From NCBI GenBank assembly GCA_002477465.1, contig DLPV01000068.1, positions 1-10,672 of the forward strand: 10,672 nucleotides of DNA. The letters run 5' to 3'. The notes under the pieces are model-generated. The model was not told where the DNA came from and searched no databases. It worked only from the letters and a program-made list of their open reading frames with translations. This document shows, in pieces, positions 1 through 6,326 of the stretch. The translations under genes were made by a program, and so were the position numbers. This DNA is from Gammaproteobacteria bacterium UBA7449 (GTDB lineage: Bacteria; Pseudomonadota; Gammaproteobacteria; Pseudomonadales; Pseudohongiellaceae). The first letter of the stretch is position 1; each line of letters opens with the position of its first letter.

Positions 1-501
1 GAGTTTCTCTGTGGCATTAAGTCAGCAAATCCATCGCAGCAACTTTTGATAGTTGCCCACTCCTATGGCGCCACACTGACGCCGCTGCTGGTAATGGATT
101 ATCCGCAGTGCATCTCAGCAGTATTGCTGCTGGCAGGCGCTGCCGATCCAGATCTGGCGGCGCCGCGCTGGTAAAACTGGATGACTGAGGTGCCGCCAGT
201 ATCCTGGCTGGCTTCCTTGAGCGGGTTTGGGCTCAAAATATCAAACGACTAGATGATGCTGGTACAACCCGGATTGGAATTAATGCGGGATCGCTGGTCG
301 ACAGTAGATCTGCCGGTGACGGTAATTCAGGGCGAAAGGGATATGCTGGTGAATCCGGATCATGCCGATTTCCTGGAAGCCAGTCTTGCTCATATACCGG
401 CGGAGATAATCCGCTTTCCGGCAGAAGGGCATATGGTGGTTCACAGTGATAGATCTTTCGTGATCGCCCAGTTGCGGAAACTATTGCAGCAGCTTAAATA
501 G
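1..501 (+). pseudogene. Alpha/beta hydrolase, 5' end outside window, interrupted by two in-frame stops
   Basis: Reading frame 1 from the first base gives a continuous alpha/beta-hydrolase-fold protein except for a TAA at 172-174 and a TAG at 250-252. The homologous reading resumes after each stop in the same frame, so these are nonsense changes and not frameshifts. The nucleophile elbow reads AHSYG (about 55-69), a variant of GxSxG with Ala in place of the first Gly. The catalytic Asp is in GERDML (about 331-348) and the catalytic His in EGHMV (about 424-438), so the triad residues survive on the two sides of the stops. The family hydrolyses esters or related bonds; the substrate cannot be told. 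An 82-residue restart at 253 would lack the nucleophile and is unlikely to be an enzyme. Other genes here use TAA and TAG as normal stops, which argues against recoding. A sequencing or assembly error cannot be excluded. Confidence 0.8.
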
Positions 502-522
502 TGCAGCCAGGCCAGGCCGCCA

Positions 523-1770
523 TTAGCCACGCGTGAACTTACGTTTGATGTGAGTTCCCGCCACCAGCAACAGTGTCAGACCGACAACAAGCAAGGCCAA
601 CAGACCAGCGAGGCGTGGTCCACTGTCATCCTGTGCCAGGCCCATTGCAGTATTCGGCGCTGGGTTGGCAGCACCGAACAGAAATTCAGCCAAACCGGGT
701 GGCATGGTGTACTGGACGTCGTCCCGGCTCGCAAACTCATTACCCACCGGCCCTGTGCCATAAACCACACGAAAGGGTTGCTGAGGATCGACGCTGGCAT
801 CCATGACCATGGCAACAGCAAGGCTCGCACTACCGCTTAGTGTGCCTGCACTACCGGTACCTGCAAACAGTATTGAGCCTTCGGTGCTAGGGTAAATCTC
901 ACCACCCTGTGCCAGCGCCAAGCGTCTTTGCTGCAAACGTGCAGTGCTGCCTCTCATGCCCAGCAGCAACAGGTTGCCTTCTGCGCCACGTTCACTCAGA
1001 ACACGCTCTACATTCGAATAGTCCCTCGCCCCGATCAGCATTTCGCCGAGCCGACCATGGCCCATGTACATCACAGAAAAACTTAGCACGCTGTTATCAT
1101 CAACTGCGGTGCTGAATTCCTTTATAAACCCCTCTGCCAGCAACGCTTCCCAATTTTTTTGCTCAATTTCCAACAGCGCGGAAATCTCGTAACTCGCATC
1201 GATGCCGAAATCAGATCGGGTCAGATAGATTTCAGCTACCCGGCGGGCAGCATTGCGCGCGCCCCTGGCTAGTGCCCAGCTGCTTATGGTGGCGCGGCTG
1301 ATGGCATCAACATCTACACCAAGTCTGAATTCGTCACTGACGGACTTTCCGCTAAGCCCTGATGTGATACCCGAGTCGCCAATAAAATCGCCCCGGAATG
1401 ATTTATAGGACTCATCATAGTGAAGAATCTTTACGCCGGTGAGCACGCCATCCAGATCCATGCCGATTAGCATGTGAATAGTACCGCTAAACCCCAGTTC
1501 TTCTGGCGGCACATCAGGGGTGGTGAACACATACCCTATAACTTCCTCTTGGGCAGCACTGCGATAGGCGCGAATAACAGGTGGATCACCAGCCTTATCA
1601 GAGAAGCTGGCTGCAGCGGGCATGATTTCCGACAACCAGCTTGAGTCCAGGTTTTGCCATTGGGTCTGGGCGAGCCCCAGTGAGCTGCCGGTAAACATCA
1701 GCAAGATAAGGAAGCAGTGCGGGATGAATCGCTCTGGGGAGGCAGTTGAAGGGATTTTGCGCTGCGGCAT
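523..1770 (-). CDS. NosR/NirI-like periplasmic FMN-binding protein, lacking the polyferredoxin half
   Basis: The 415-residue product starts with a signal peptide (hydrophobic about 17-33, cleavage probably near AQ at 34-36). An FMN-binding domain like those of NosR, NirI and RnfG follows (about 75-185). Its flavin-attachment-like motif is DAISRATIS at 155-163, with Thr161 in the position that ApbE-type transferases modify. Residues about 195-365 resemble the second periplasmic region of NosR (LGEMLIG, then LLLLGMRGS and RLALAQGGEI). A single transmembrane helix lies at about 387-406, followed by a basic tail KRKFTRG. NosR continues with several membrane helices and cysteine-rich 4Fe-4S motifs; here the gene ends, with no CxxxCP motif and no continuation downstream. 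The role is probably flavin-linked electron transfer at the periplasmic face, but the partner is unknown. There are no nos or nir genes nearby. No clear Shine-Dalgarno precedes the ATG. It is convergent with the hydrolase pseudogene, 21 bp away. Confidence 0.75.
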   Translation of the reverse strand: MPQRKIPSTASPERFIPHCFLILLMFTGSSLGLAQTQWQNLDSSWLSEIMPAAASFSDKAGDPPVIRAYRSAAQEEVIGYVFTTPDVPPEELGFSGTIHMLIGMDLDGVLTGVKILHYDESYKSFRGDFIGDSGITSGLSGKSVSDEFRLGVDVDAISRATISSWALARGARNAARRVAEIYLTRSDFGIDASYEISALLEIEQKNWEALLAEGFIKEFSTAVDDNSVLSFSVMYMGHGRLGEMLIGARDYSNVERVLSERGAEGNLLLLGMRGSTARLQQRRLALAQGGEIYPSTEGSILFAGTGSAGTLSGSASLAVAMVMDASVDPQQPFRVVYGTGPVGNEFASRDDVQYTMPPGLAEFLFGAANPAPNTAMGLAQDDSGPRLAGLLALLVVGLTLLLVAGTHIKRKFTRG

Positions 1771-1821
1771 GAATAAACCAGAATAAGCAAACTGGGGATA
1801 GAAGCTAAATTCGCTAGGGCT

Positions 1822-1827
1822 ATTCTA
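1822..1827 (-). promoter_or_regulatory. Possible -10 element for the NosR-like gene
   Basis: On the minus strand this reads TAGAAT, five of six matches to a sigma-70 -10 box, about 50 bp upstream of the ATG at 1770. No good -35 hexamer sits 16-18 bp further upstream, so this is a weak call. Confidence 0.25.
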
Positions 1828-1984
1828 ACACTGTTGTCGTGTTGTGATGCTTTTAGCCCAGCTTGAAGTCATGCTTAGAGGCACACGCATAAATCAAACA
1901 TTGACCCCGTCAGCCTTGGCGCGCTGAACTGGCGTTGCATTGCAGTTTGCCGGTATTCACCTTAATCTCGACTCTCGCCAATGC

Positions 1985-1992
1985 AGAGAAAG
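1985..1992 (+). promoter_or_regulatory. Ribosome binding site deciding the start at 1999
   Basis: AGAGAAAG lies 6 nt before ATG 1999 and inside the longer reading from 1981, which has no comparable site before it. Confidence 0.5.
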
Positions 1993-1998
1993 TGTTAC

Positions 1999-2415
1999 AT
2001 GAGCCCAATCGCAACAGTAAAACAGCAGGTGGCGATGCGTCCGCTGTGGATGAATGCTATTTTCCTGTTTTGTATCTACATGACCTTTATTTATCTACCC
2101 TGGGATGTCTTGTTTAAGACGCTCAGCGAGGATCAGGAAGTCTGGTTCGGTGTGTTGTTTACGGGCTGGGCGGCCAAGGCGGGAGGTGTGCTGCACTGGA
2201 TTGTTTATGCTGTCGCTGCCTACGGCTATTGGAAAATGAAGCGCTGGATGCATCCATGGGCCATAGTCTATTTACTGCAAATCGCATTAGGCATGTTTAT
2301 CTGGAGCTTATTGGACGCGCGCAGTGGCGGTCTGATAGCGGGCATCGTTGTCGGTACATTTTTTGTCGGCCTGGCGCTATTATCCTGGCGCGCTCGCGCG
2401 CTGTTTAGCACCTGA
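1999..2415 (+). CDS. Four-helix inner-membrane protein of unknown function
   Basis: With this start the product has 138 residues. The ATG at 1999 is preferred to the in-frame ATG at 1981 because a purine-rich AGAGAAAG (1985-1992) lies 6 nt before it; a third in-frame ATG at 2035 has its AGGTGG too close to be used. Four hydrophobic segments are visible at about 16-34, 63-78, 86-104 and 110-129, ending in a basic tail RARA. The protein is rich in aromatic residues, with Trp at several helix ends (LPWDV, LHWIVY, MHPWAI, IWSLL). I do not recognise a named family. The next gene starts 14 bp downstream on the same strand, so the two are probably co-transcribed; the second encodes a lipoprotein, so both products would sit in the envelope. 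Confidence 0.65.
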   Translation: MSPIATVKQQVAMRPLWMNAIFLFCIYMTFIYLPWDVLFKTLSEDQEVWFGVLFTGWAAKAGGVLHWIVYAVAAYGYWKMKRWMHPWAIVYLLQIALGMFIWSLLDARSGGLIAGIVVGTFFVGLALLSWRARALFST

Positions 2416-2429
2416 TACGGAGATTCGCT

Positions 2430-3305
2430 GTGTATTGCAAGGCAAAGCAAACTGTCGCGCTGGTCTTGACCGCTTGTCTGGCTGGCTGCGAGCCCGAGGA
2501 GTCAACGGAGGCGCCTGATGCACTGGTGCAAAACGTTGCGCAATTTCCAGCAGTGCTTGATGAAAGCTCTGCACTAGCCTTTCACGACAACGTGCTTTGG
2601 TCGCTTAATGATAGCGGCAATGATCCGGTATTGTTCGGTTTGTCGGAAAACGGTGAGCTGCTTGCCACGGTAACAATATTGAATAGCCGCAATACAGATT
2701 GGGAATCTCTTGCCCAGGATGAAAACTATTTATACGTTGCCGATACCGGTAACAATCTTAACAGCCGTGGCGAGCTTAGCATTTACCGCGTACCTATTCC
2801 GACTTTAGAACAAGACAGCGTCAATGCTGATGTCATCACCTTGCGTTATGCTGATTATGCGTCAGGTAATCGCGGTTCCCATAATTTTGATTCAGAGGCC
2901 TTGGCGGTGCGAGGTTCAGAGCTCTGGCTGTTTACGAAGAATCGCGGTGACGGAAACAGCAATCTGTATCGCTTACCTAAGTTGCCGGGAACTTACAGCG
3001 TAGCGCAAGCGCAAACGCTGCCTGTGAATGCCCTGGTGACAGCGGCGGACATCAATCCTGAGACCGGAGAATTGGTTCTGCTCTCCTATGGTGGTGCAGG
3101 TTTCGGTCGAGGTACGCGCCTGTGGTGGGCGCCGACTGCAGATGCTGGCGTAGATTGGGACAACAGCAACTCCCTTAGTATCGGACCAGCCGACCAATGG
3201 GAGGCAGTAGTCTGGCGTAATTCGCATGAGCTCTTTCTCAGCCATGAGAATTCGCGTCAGGGATTTGCAGGCTTGGCTAGCTTGCGCAAGCCGGATGAGG
3301 GTTAG
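2430..3305 (+). CDS. Beta-propeller-like lipoprotein
   Basis: A GTG start is preceded by GGAG (2419-2422) at 7 nt spacing. The 291-residue product has a lipoprotein signal: a basic start, a hydrophobic stretch, then LTAC and LAGC at 13-20. LAGC with Cys20 is the better lipobox and is followed by an acidic EPEE. Glu at +2 gives no Asp(+2) retention signal, so outer-membrane sorting is likely. The body carries five imperfect blade-like repeats of about 45-60 residues, each with an acidic motif and then a hydrophobic strand: DESSALA (44-50) with NDSGND, DWESLA (90-95) with ADTGNN, DSEALA (154-159), AADIN (205-209) and QWEAV (257-261) with SHEN. Esterase-like/phytase-like and related secreted propellers show this layout. 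No enzymatic residues can be assigned. It is probably co-transcribed with the membrane protein 14 bp upstream, and a role in binding or scaffolding in the envelope is only a guess. Confidence 0.7.
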   Translation: MYCKAKQTVALVLTACLAGCEPEESTEAPDALVQNVAQFPAVLDESSALAFHDNVLWSLNDSGNDPVLFGLSENGELLATVTILNSRNTDWESLAQDENYLYVADTGNNLNSRGELSIYRVPIPTLEQDSVNADVITLRYADYASGNRGSHNFDSEALAVRGSELWLFTKNRGDGNSNLYRLPKLPGTYSVAQAQTLPVNALVTAADINPETGELVLLSYGGAGFGRGTRLWWAPTADAGVDWDNSNSLSIGPADQWEAVVWRNSHELFLSHENSRQGFAGLASLRKPDEG

Positions 3306-3341
3306 AGCCCTGGCACGCCAGCGCTGCAAACCGAGTGCCTT

Positions 3342-4250
3342 CTAGAGCGCCGTTGTCTCCACGTGGTCTACTCGGTCCTGAGTTTGCCACGCTGCCACCA
3401 GACAGCCGGATACAATCAAGCCCGTTCCCAGCAGAGTGGTCAGGGTGACTTGTTCCGCAAACACCAGCCAACCCAACAGGGCCGCCCAAGCGAAAGCCGA
3501 GTATTCAACAGGTAGTAGGGTACTGGCGGGCGCTCTCGCGTAGGCCCAGGACATCATCAGCATGGAGGCCAGGCCCAGTGCGGCTGCAGCGAACAGGTTG
3601 GGTGCGATAGCTAGCGGCGGCACTTGCGCCAGGAATGGGGACAACAGGCCAAACAAGATGATGACCACGCAATTCTGAAAAAACCCAATCTCAAATGGGT
3701 TTGCCACCAGGGCCTGCTGGCGCTGCAGAATTAGGTTATAGGCATACAGCACTGCGGAGCAGAGTATCGCAGCAATACCTTTGCCCATATCCAGGTCATA
3801 GTCACCGCTTAAGCGCCCTGCAATCACCACAACCGCTCCGATCAAGCCAATGGCTGAAGCCAGGATTGCACGCTTGCTGATGTGCTCCTGCAGGATCAAG
3901 GCTGACAGGTAAAGTGCGATTAATGGCGCGATGAAGGATAAACCAATGGCTTCCGCCACCGGCAGATACTTAAGCCCCCAGAAGAAGAGAAAGGCCATAA
4001 TGGAAACGATGAGCCCTCGCAAAGCATGGAGTTTCACTACTGTCAGACTTGGCCAAGATGTGCTCCGCCACCAGTAGAGGATCCCGGCTAGCACTATGGT
4101 GAATGTACTGCGCCAGAATATGGCGTTATAGGCGCCCAGTTCCAGGGCCAAGCCCTTCATCACCACATCCATACCGGCAAAGGTTGCAATGCCCAGGCTG
4201 GCGACAGCGAAGGCCTGGTGCAAGGAGTGATGGGAATGAGGGTGACGCAC
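3342..4250 (-). CDS. DMT-superfamily transporter with two EamA domains
   Basis: The 302-residue product is a typical drug/metabolite transporter with about ten hydrophobic helices forming two EamA repeats (about residues 14-143 and 155-290). Recognisable features are FAGMDVVMKGLA and FWRSTF near the start, LKYLPVAEAIGLSFIAPL in the middle of repeat 1, and ARAPASTLLPVEYSAFAWAALLGW with ILLG/GTGLIVSG-type ends in repeat 2. The length is normal for the family. The start is GTG with AGCAGG (minus strand of 4259-4264) 8 nt upstream. Family members move small metabolites or amino acids across the inner membrane, mostly outward; the substrate cannot be told. It is convergent with the lipoprotein gene, 36 bp away. 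The gap holds a short palindrome (CTGGC-AC-GCCAG, about 3310-3321) but no T-tract. Confidence 0.88.
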   Translation of the reverse strand: MRHPHSHHSLHQAFAVASLGIATFAGMDVVMKGLALELGAYNAIFWRSTFTIVLAGILYWWRSTSWPSLTVVKLHALRGLIVSIMAFLFFWGLKYLPVAEAIGLSFIAPLIALYLSALILQEHISKRAILASAIGLIGAVVVIAGRLSGDYDLDMGKGIAAILCSAVLYAYNLILQRQQALVANPFEIGFFQNCVVIILFGLLSPFLAQVPPLAIAPNLFAAAALGLASMLMMSWAYARAPASTLLPVEYSAFAWAALLGWLVFAEQVTLTTLLGTGLIVSGCLVAAWQTQDRVDHVETTAL

Positions 4251-4471
4251 CTGCCGAGCCTGCTGAAATTTGACAACGGCGAAGCATACAACAAAAAGGG
4301 GTAATGGCTCGAACCCTAGTTCGTCCGCGGGGTTTTATGTGCTGGTCTCTTTAGATGGAGAGTGCGGAGCTAAAGGTGAGAAGAGCTGGGCGAAACGGGG
4401 TAGCGCGGGTTAGGCGTTACCTTGTGTCGTGATCATTGTGCGAACAGCTATCACTGTAATTGGTTTTAGCT
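4251..4471. other. Non-coding gap between two minus-strand genes, with two small hairpins
   Basis: There is no credible gene here. One inverted repeat, CGAAC/GTTCG, lies at 4310-4323 with a 4-nt loop. A second and stronger one lies at 4398-4422, with 9-nt arms including two G-U pairs on the plus strand and a 7-nt loop. Neither is followed by a T-tract on either strand, so neither is a canonical terminator. Confidence 0.5.
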
Positions 4472-4825
4472 TTATCGTGACATGCTCCAGGGCACCGTGC
4501 TGCCCCATGCTGAGGCAGTACCGCTTACCTGGTTACCTTCGACAGTTGCAGCCATCACGTAGGTCATGGCTGCGCCATCCCGGTTAATGTTGAACTTGAT
4601 TTGGTTGCCTTCGATGGTGCCTTCTTCAATTGCCCACTTTCGGCCATTGCCGAGGTCGAACTCTCCAGTCAGAGTCCCATCCTGTGTCAGCATAGTGACA
4701 ACAGCGTCTACGGTGCCCATCTGGCTACTCATGTGAAAATCCCACTGGCCGTCGACGGGTGATTCCGCAAGGCTGGTTGCGGCAGTGGTGAACAGAGCTA
4801 TGGTTATCAATAGTTGCTTACGCAT
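4472..4825 (-). CDS. Small exported protein, probably beta-rich, unknown function
   Basis: The product has 117 residues with a clear signal peptide: MRKQ, a hydrophobic core at about 5-17, and cleavage after SLA at 18-20. The mature part of about 97 residues consists of short alternating strands with Gly and Asn turns: GQWDF, TQDGTLTGEFDL, GTIEGNQIKFNI and ATVEGNQVSGTA. This resembles a small lipocalin-like or beta-sandwich module that often recurs as a short domain in periplasmic proteins (GxW... then LTG... then IEGNxIxF). There is no cysteine and no evident active site. GAGGG (minus strand of 4833-4837), 7 nt before the ATG, supports the start. It is divergent from the exported protein gene at 5091 and may share its control region. 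Confidence 0.7.
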   Translation of the reverse strand: MRKQLLITIALFTTAATSLAESPVDGQWDFHMSSQMGTVDAVVTMLTQDGTLTGEFDLGNGRKWAIEEGTIEGNQIKFNINRDGAAMTYVMAATVEGNQVSGTASAWGSTVPWSMSR

Positions 4826-4864
4826 GGTTTTTCCCTCGATGCTGTTTCGTGCTCAATCTATCGC

Positions 4865-4892
4865 GGTATACAATCAGTTGGATACGTGTTTA
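4865..4892 (-). promoter_or_regulatory. Possible sigma-70 promoter for the small exported protein
   Basis: On the minus strand a TAAACA -35-like hexamer (4887-4892) is separated by 16 bp from TATACC (4865-4870). Each matches the consensus at four of six positions, and the position is about 40 bp upstream of the ATG at 4825. This is weak pattern evidence only. Confidence 0.3.
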
Positions 4893-5080
4893 CGCTTACG
4901 CTGCCCGGTTCTGGGCGGTTCACTCCTCCAATACTTCACTTCTCCACAACTTCATTCGCGCATCCCAGCCTACTGGTGGCAAACTCCCGTGCAGCGCCTG
5001 GATTCCATTTGAGTGGGAATATGCTAAGGTTTTCCGTCGGTGACCGATGCTGGTCTGGTATGGGTGCCGATGACTCGAGC

Positions 5081-5084
5081 GAGG
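5081..5084 (+). promoter_or_regulatory. Ribosome binding site deciding the start at 5091
   Basis: GAGG is followed by 6 nt and then ATG 5091. The upstream GTG at 5040 has no comparable site. Confidence 0.6.
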
Positions 5085-5090
5085 AAAACA

Positions 5091-5777
5091 ATGAAAACAA
5101 TCGCGCTTGCCTTTCCTGCCTTGCTTTTCACCGCCCTGGGACAGGGGCAGACCGCTATAAGCGGGGTTTGGATGCTGAGTGGGCCGGGCACCGAAAGTGA
5201 AATCCGCCTCACTGTGGCGGGGGATCAGATCCGCAGTGATTATGATTTGCTGGTGGACGACCCGAGCCTCTATTGCACGCCGGCCAGTGTGTCGCGGATA
5301 TGGGCTAACCCCAATTCCCGCATTAAGATTCAAGAGCAGCAAGACAGCATCGCTATCAGCTATGAACTGTTTGATCTACGCCGTTACATTCCAATTGGGA
5401 ATGCTTCCTTGCTGACAAGCCAGCCCAGTACCAGCAATCTTGCCGGCACCTACTTTCAGGAAATGGGATCTTCCTTCGCAAGGTACGAAGGCGGCAAACT
5501 GATCATCGAATCTCGCAATCATGCGCCAGGGTATATACGCACTTCCCGCGGCATTCCGCAGGGGGCTGACACCGTTGCGATCGAAGAGCTGCTAGTAGAG
5601 GATGACAGACTGCACATCACCCATACCTACAGCGATGATGAGTTATATGAACAGCCCTTGGTGCTGGAGTATTTTTTCAGAAGGCTGGACGCTGAGGATG
5701 TAGATATCTACGAATGCACCGACGCCAACTACGATTGGTTTCTGGAACTTAATGACAATAATAGTGAGAGCAAGTAA
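5091..5777 (+). CDS. Exported protein of an uncharacterised DPxxxCxP-type family
   Basis: The start at ATG 5091 gives 228 residues. It is chosen over the upstream in-frame GTG at 5040 because GAGG (5081-5084) sits 6 nt before it and a signal peptide then begins at once (MKTIALAF, cleavage near GQGQ at 17-20). The mature protein has DPSLYCTPASVSRIWANP (57-74), a strand rich in IKIQEQQDSIAISYELFDLRRYI (78-100), then GTYFQEMGSSFARYEGGKLIIES (119-141), TSRGIPQGAD (151-160), and EYFFRRLDAEDVDIYEC (193-209). From memory, this order (DPxxxCxP, I.YE..D.RR.I, G.S...Y.G..L.I.., TSRGIP, and a late Cys) recurs in secreted proteins of unknown role, often found near DUF6152 genes. Two cysteines (62 and 209) could form a disulphide. 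The stop codon abuts the next ATG (TAA then ATG), which implies translational coupling. Confidence 0.7.
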   Translation: MKTIALAFPALLFTALGQGQTAISGVWMLSGPGTESEIRLTVAGDQIRSDYDLLVDDPSLYCTPASVSRIWANPNSRIKIQEQQDSIAISYELFDLRRYIPIGNASLLTSQPSTSNLAGTYFQEMGSSFARYEGGKLIIESRNHAPGYIRTSRGIPQGADTVAIEELLVEDDRLHITHTYSDDELYEQPLVLEYFFRRLDAEDVDIYECTDANYDWFLELNDNNSESK

Positions 5778-6170
5778 ATGAAAAGCTCACAAATCAGTGC
5801 GTCTCGAATTGTCTCTGTGCTTTGTGTTTTACTGATGCCCGCAGTGCTCAGCGCACATCACTCTACCAATGCTAACTTTACCCAGGAAATCATCTCTGTA
5901 GAGGGGGTTATCGAACGGGTGCGGTTCGTGAATCCCCACGCTTCGGTATTGATTAAGAATACCGACACTGAAGGCAATGAAACGTTCTGGTTAATTGAGT
6001 CGGGCGCCAGAACTACTTTGGAGAGGCAGGGTGTCACGCTGGAGCACCTCGAAATCGGATCGAAGATTACCGCGACTGGCCGTAAGGGGCGTCGCGAGAA
6101 CACCATGTATTTACAGAAGATCATTTATGAAGATGGCTTAGAGTTTATACCTCAGCCTGAGCTCAACTAG
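5778..6170 (+). CDS. DUF6152-family periplasmic protein
   Basis: The 130-residue product has a signal peptide (hydrophobic about 11-23) with cleavage predicted after VLSA at 23-26. The mature chain then begins His27-His28-Ser. After that comes an OB-fold-like small beta domain: ISVEGVIERVRFVNPHASVLI (39-59), FWLIESGARTTLERQGV (70-86), IGSKITATGRKGR (93-105) and a last strand near 110-123. The AHHS start, the GxIxxVxFxNPHA block with His54 and the late G(D/S)xIxxxG block are what I know of DUF6152 proteins, whose function is not established. Three histidines near the new N-terminus and in the NPHA loop could bind a metal, which is inference. The ATG abuts the TAA of the previous gene, so the two are almost certainly one transcriptional unit. 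Length is normal for the family. Confidence 0.8.
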   Translation: MKSSQISASRIVSVLCVLLMPAVLSAHHSTNANFTQEIISVEGVIERVRFVNPHASVLIKNTDTEGNETFWLIESGARTTLERQGVTLEHLEIGSKITATGRKGRRENTMYLQKIIYEDGLEFIPQPELN

Positions 6171-6303
6171 TCTCGGCTCTAGATCATCCCTTGGCGCTTG
6201 TCAGCAGCGGAAGAGTTTGGGCTCAAACGCCACGCGGGCGAGGGCCACATTCTCGGCGATAATTAGAAGCAGGAAAAAATTGTCTCAGCAGCCATAGCAA
6301 CTC

Positions 6304-6308
6304 GGGAG
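6304..6308 (+). promoter_or_regulatory. Ribosome binding site deciding the TTG start at 6315
   Basis: GGGAG is followed by 6 nt and then TTG. The first in-frame ATG lies 28 codons downstream, past the signal peptide, so TTG is the only start giving an exported protein. Confidence 0.65.
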
Positions 6309-6326
6309 CTTCAATTGAAAAGTAAC
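6305..6326 (+). repeat. Short direct repeat, copy 1 (start of the TPR gene)
   Basis: GGAGC (6305-6309) and TTGAAAAGTAAC (6315-6326) are separated by five bases, TTCAA. The same two blocks lie directly joined at 7301-7317, downstream of the gene. The extra TTCAA makes TTCAATTGAA, a perfect palindrome, at the start codon. Confidence 0.45.

Noticed and set aside
225..237. A 13-base sequence, GTTTGGGCTCAAA, present at 225-237 and 6215-6227, able to form a 5-bp hairpin.
   Set aside because: One 13-base match is about what chance gives in a window of this size. One copy is inside the hydrolase pseudogene, the other in an intergenic gap, and there is no T-tract or further flanking similarity.
3310..3321. 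Palindrome CTGGC-AC-GCCAG between the convergent lipoprotein and DMT genes, considered as a bidirectional terminator.
   Set aside because: The stem is only 5 bp, the 2-nt loop is too tight, and there is no T-run on either side.
4296..4345. A GTTCGA-containing stretch on the minus strand that recalls a tRNA T-arm.
   Set aside because: The T-stem does not pair beyond the first base and no anticodon or acceptor stem can be drawn. It is only a small inverted repeat.
4814..5200. A 128-codon plus-strand frame covering the divergent control region and the start of the exported protein gene.
   Set aside because: It overlaps the signal-peptide region of the better supported gene at 5091 in another frame, has no ribosome site, and its translation shows no domain or signal.
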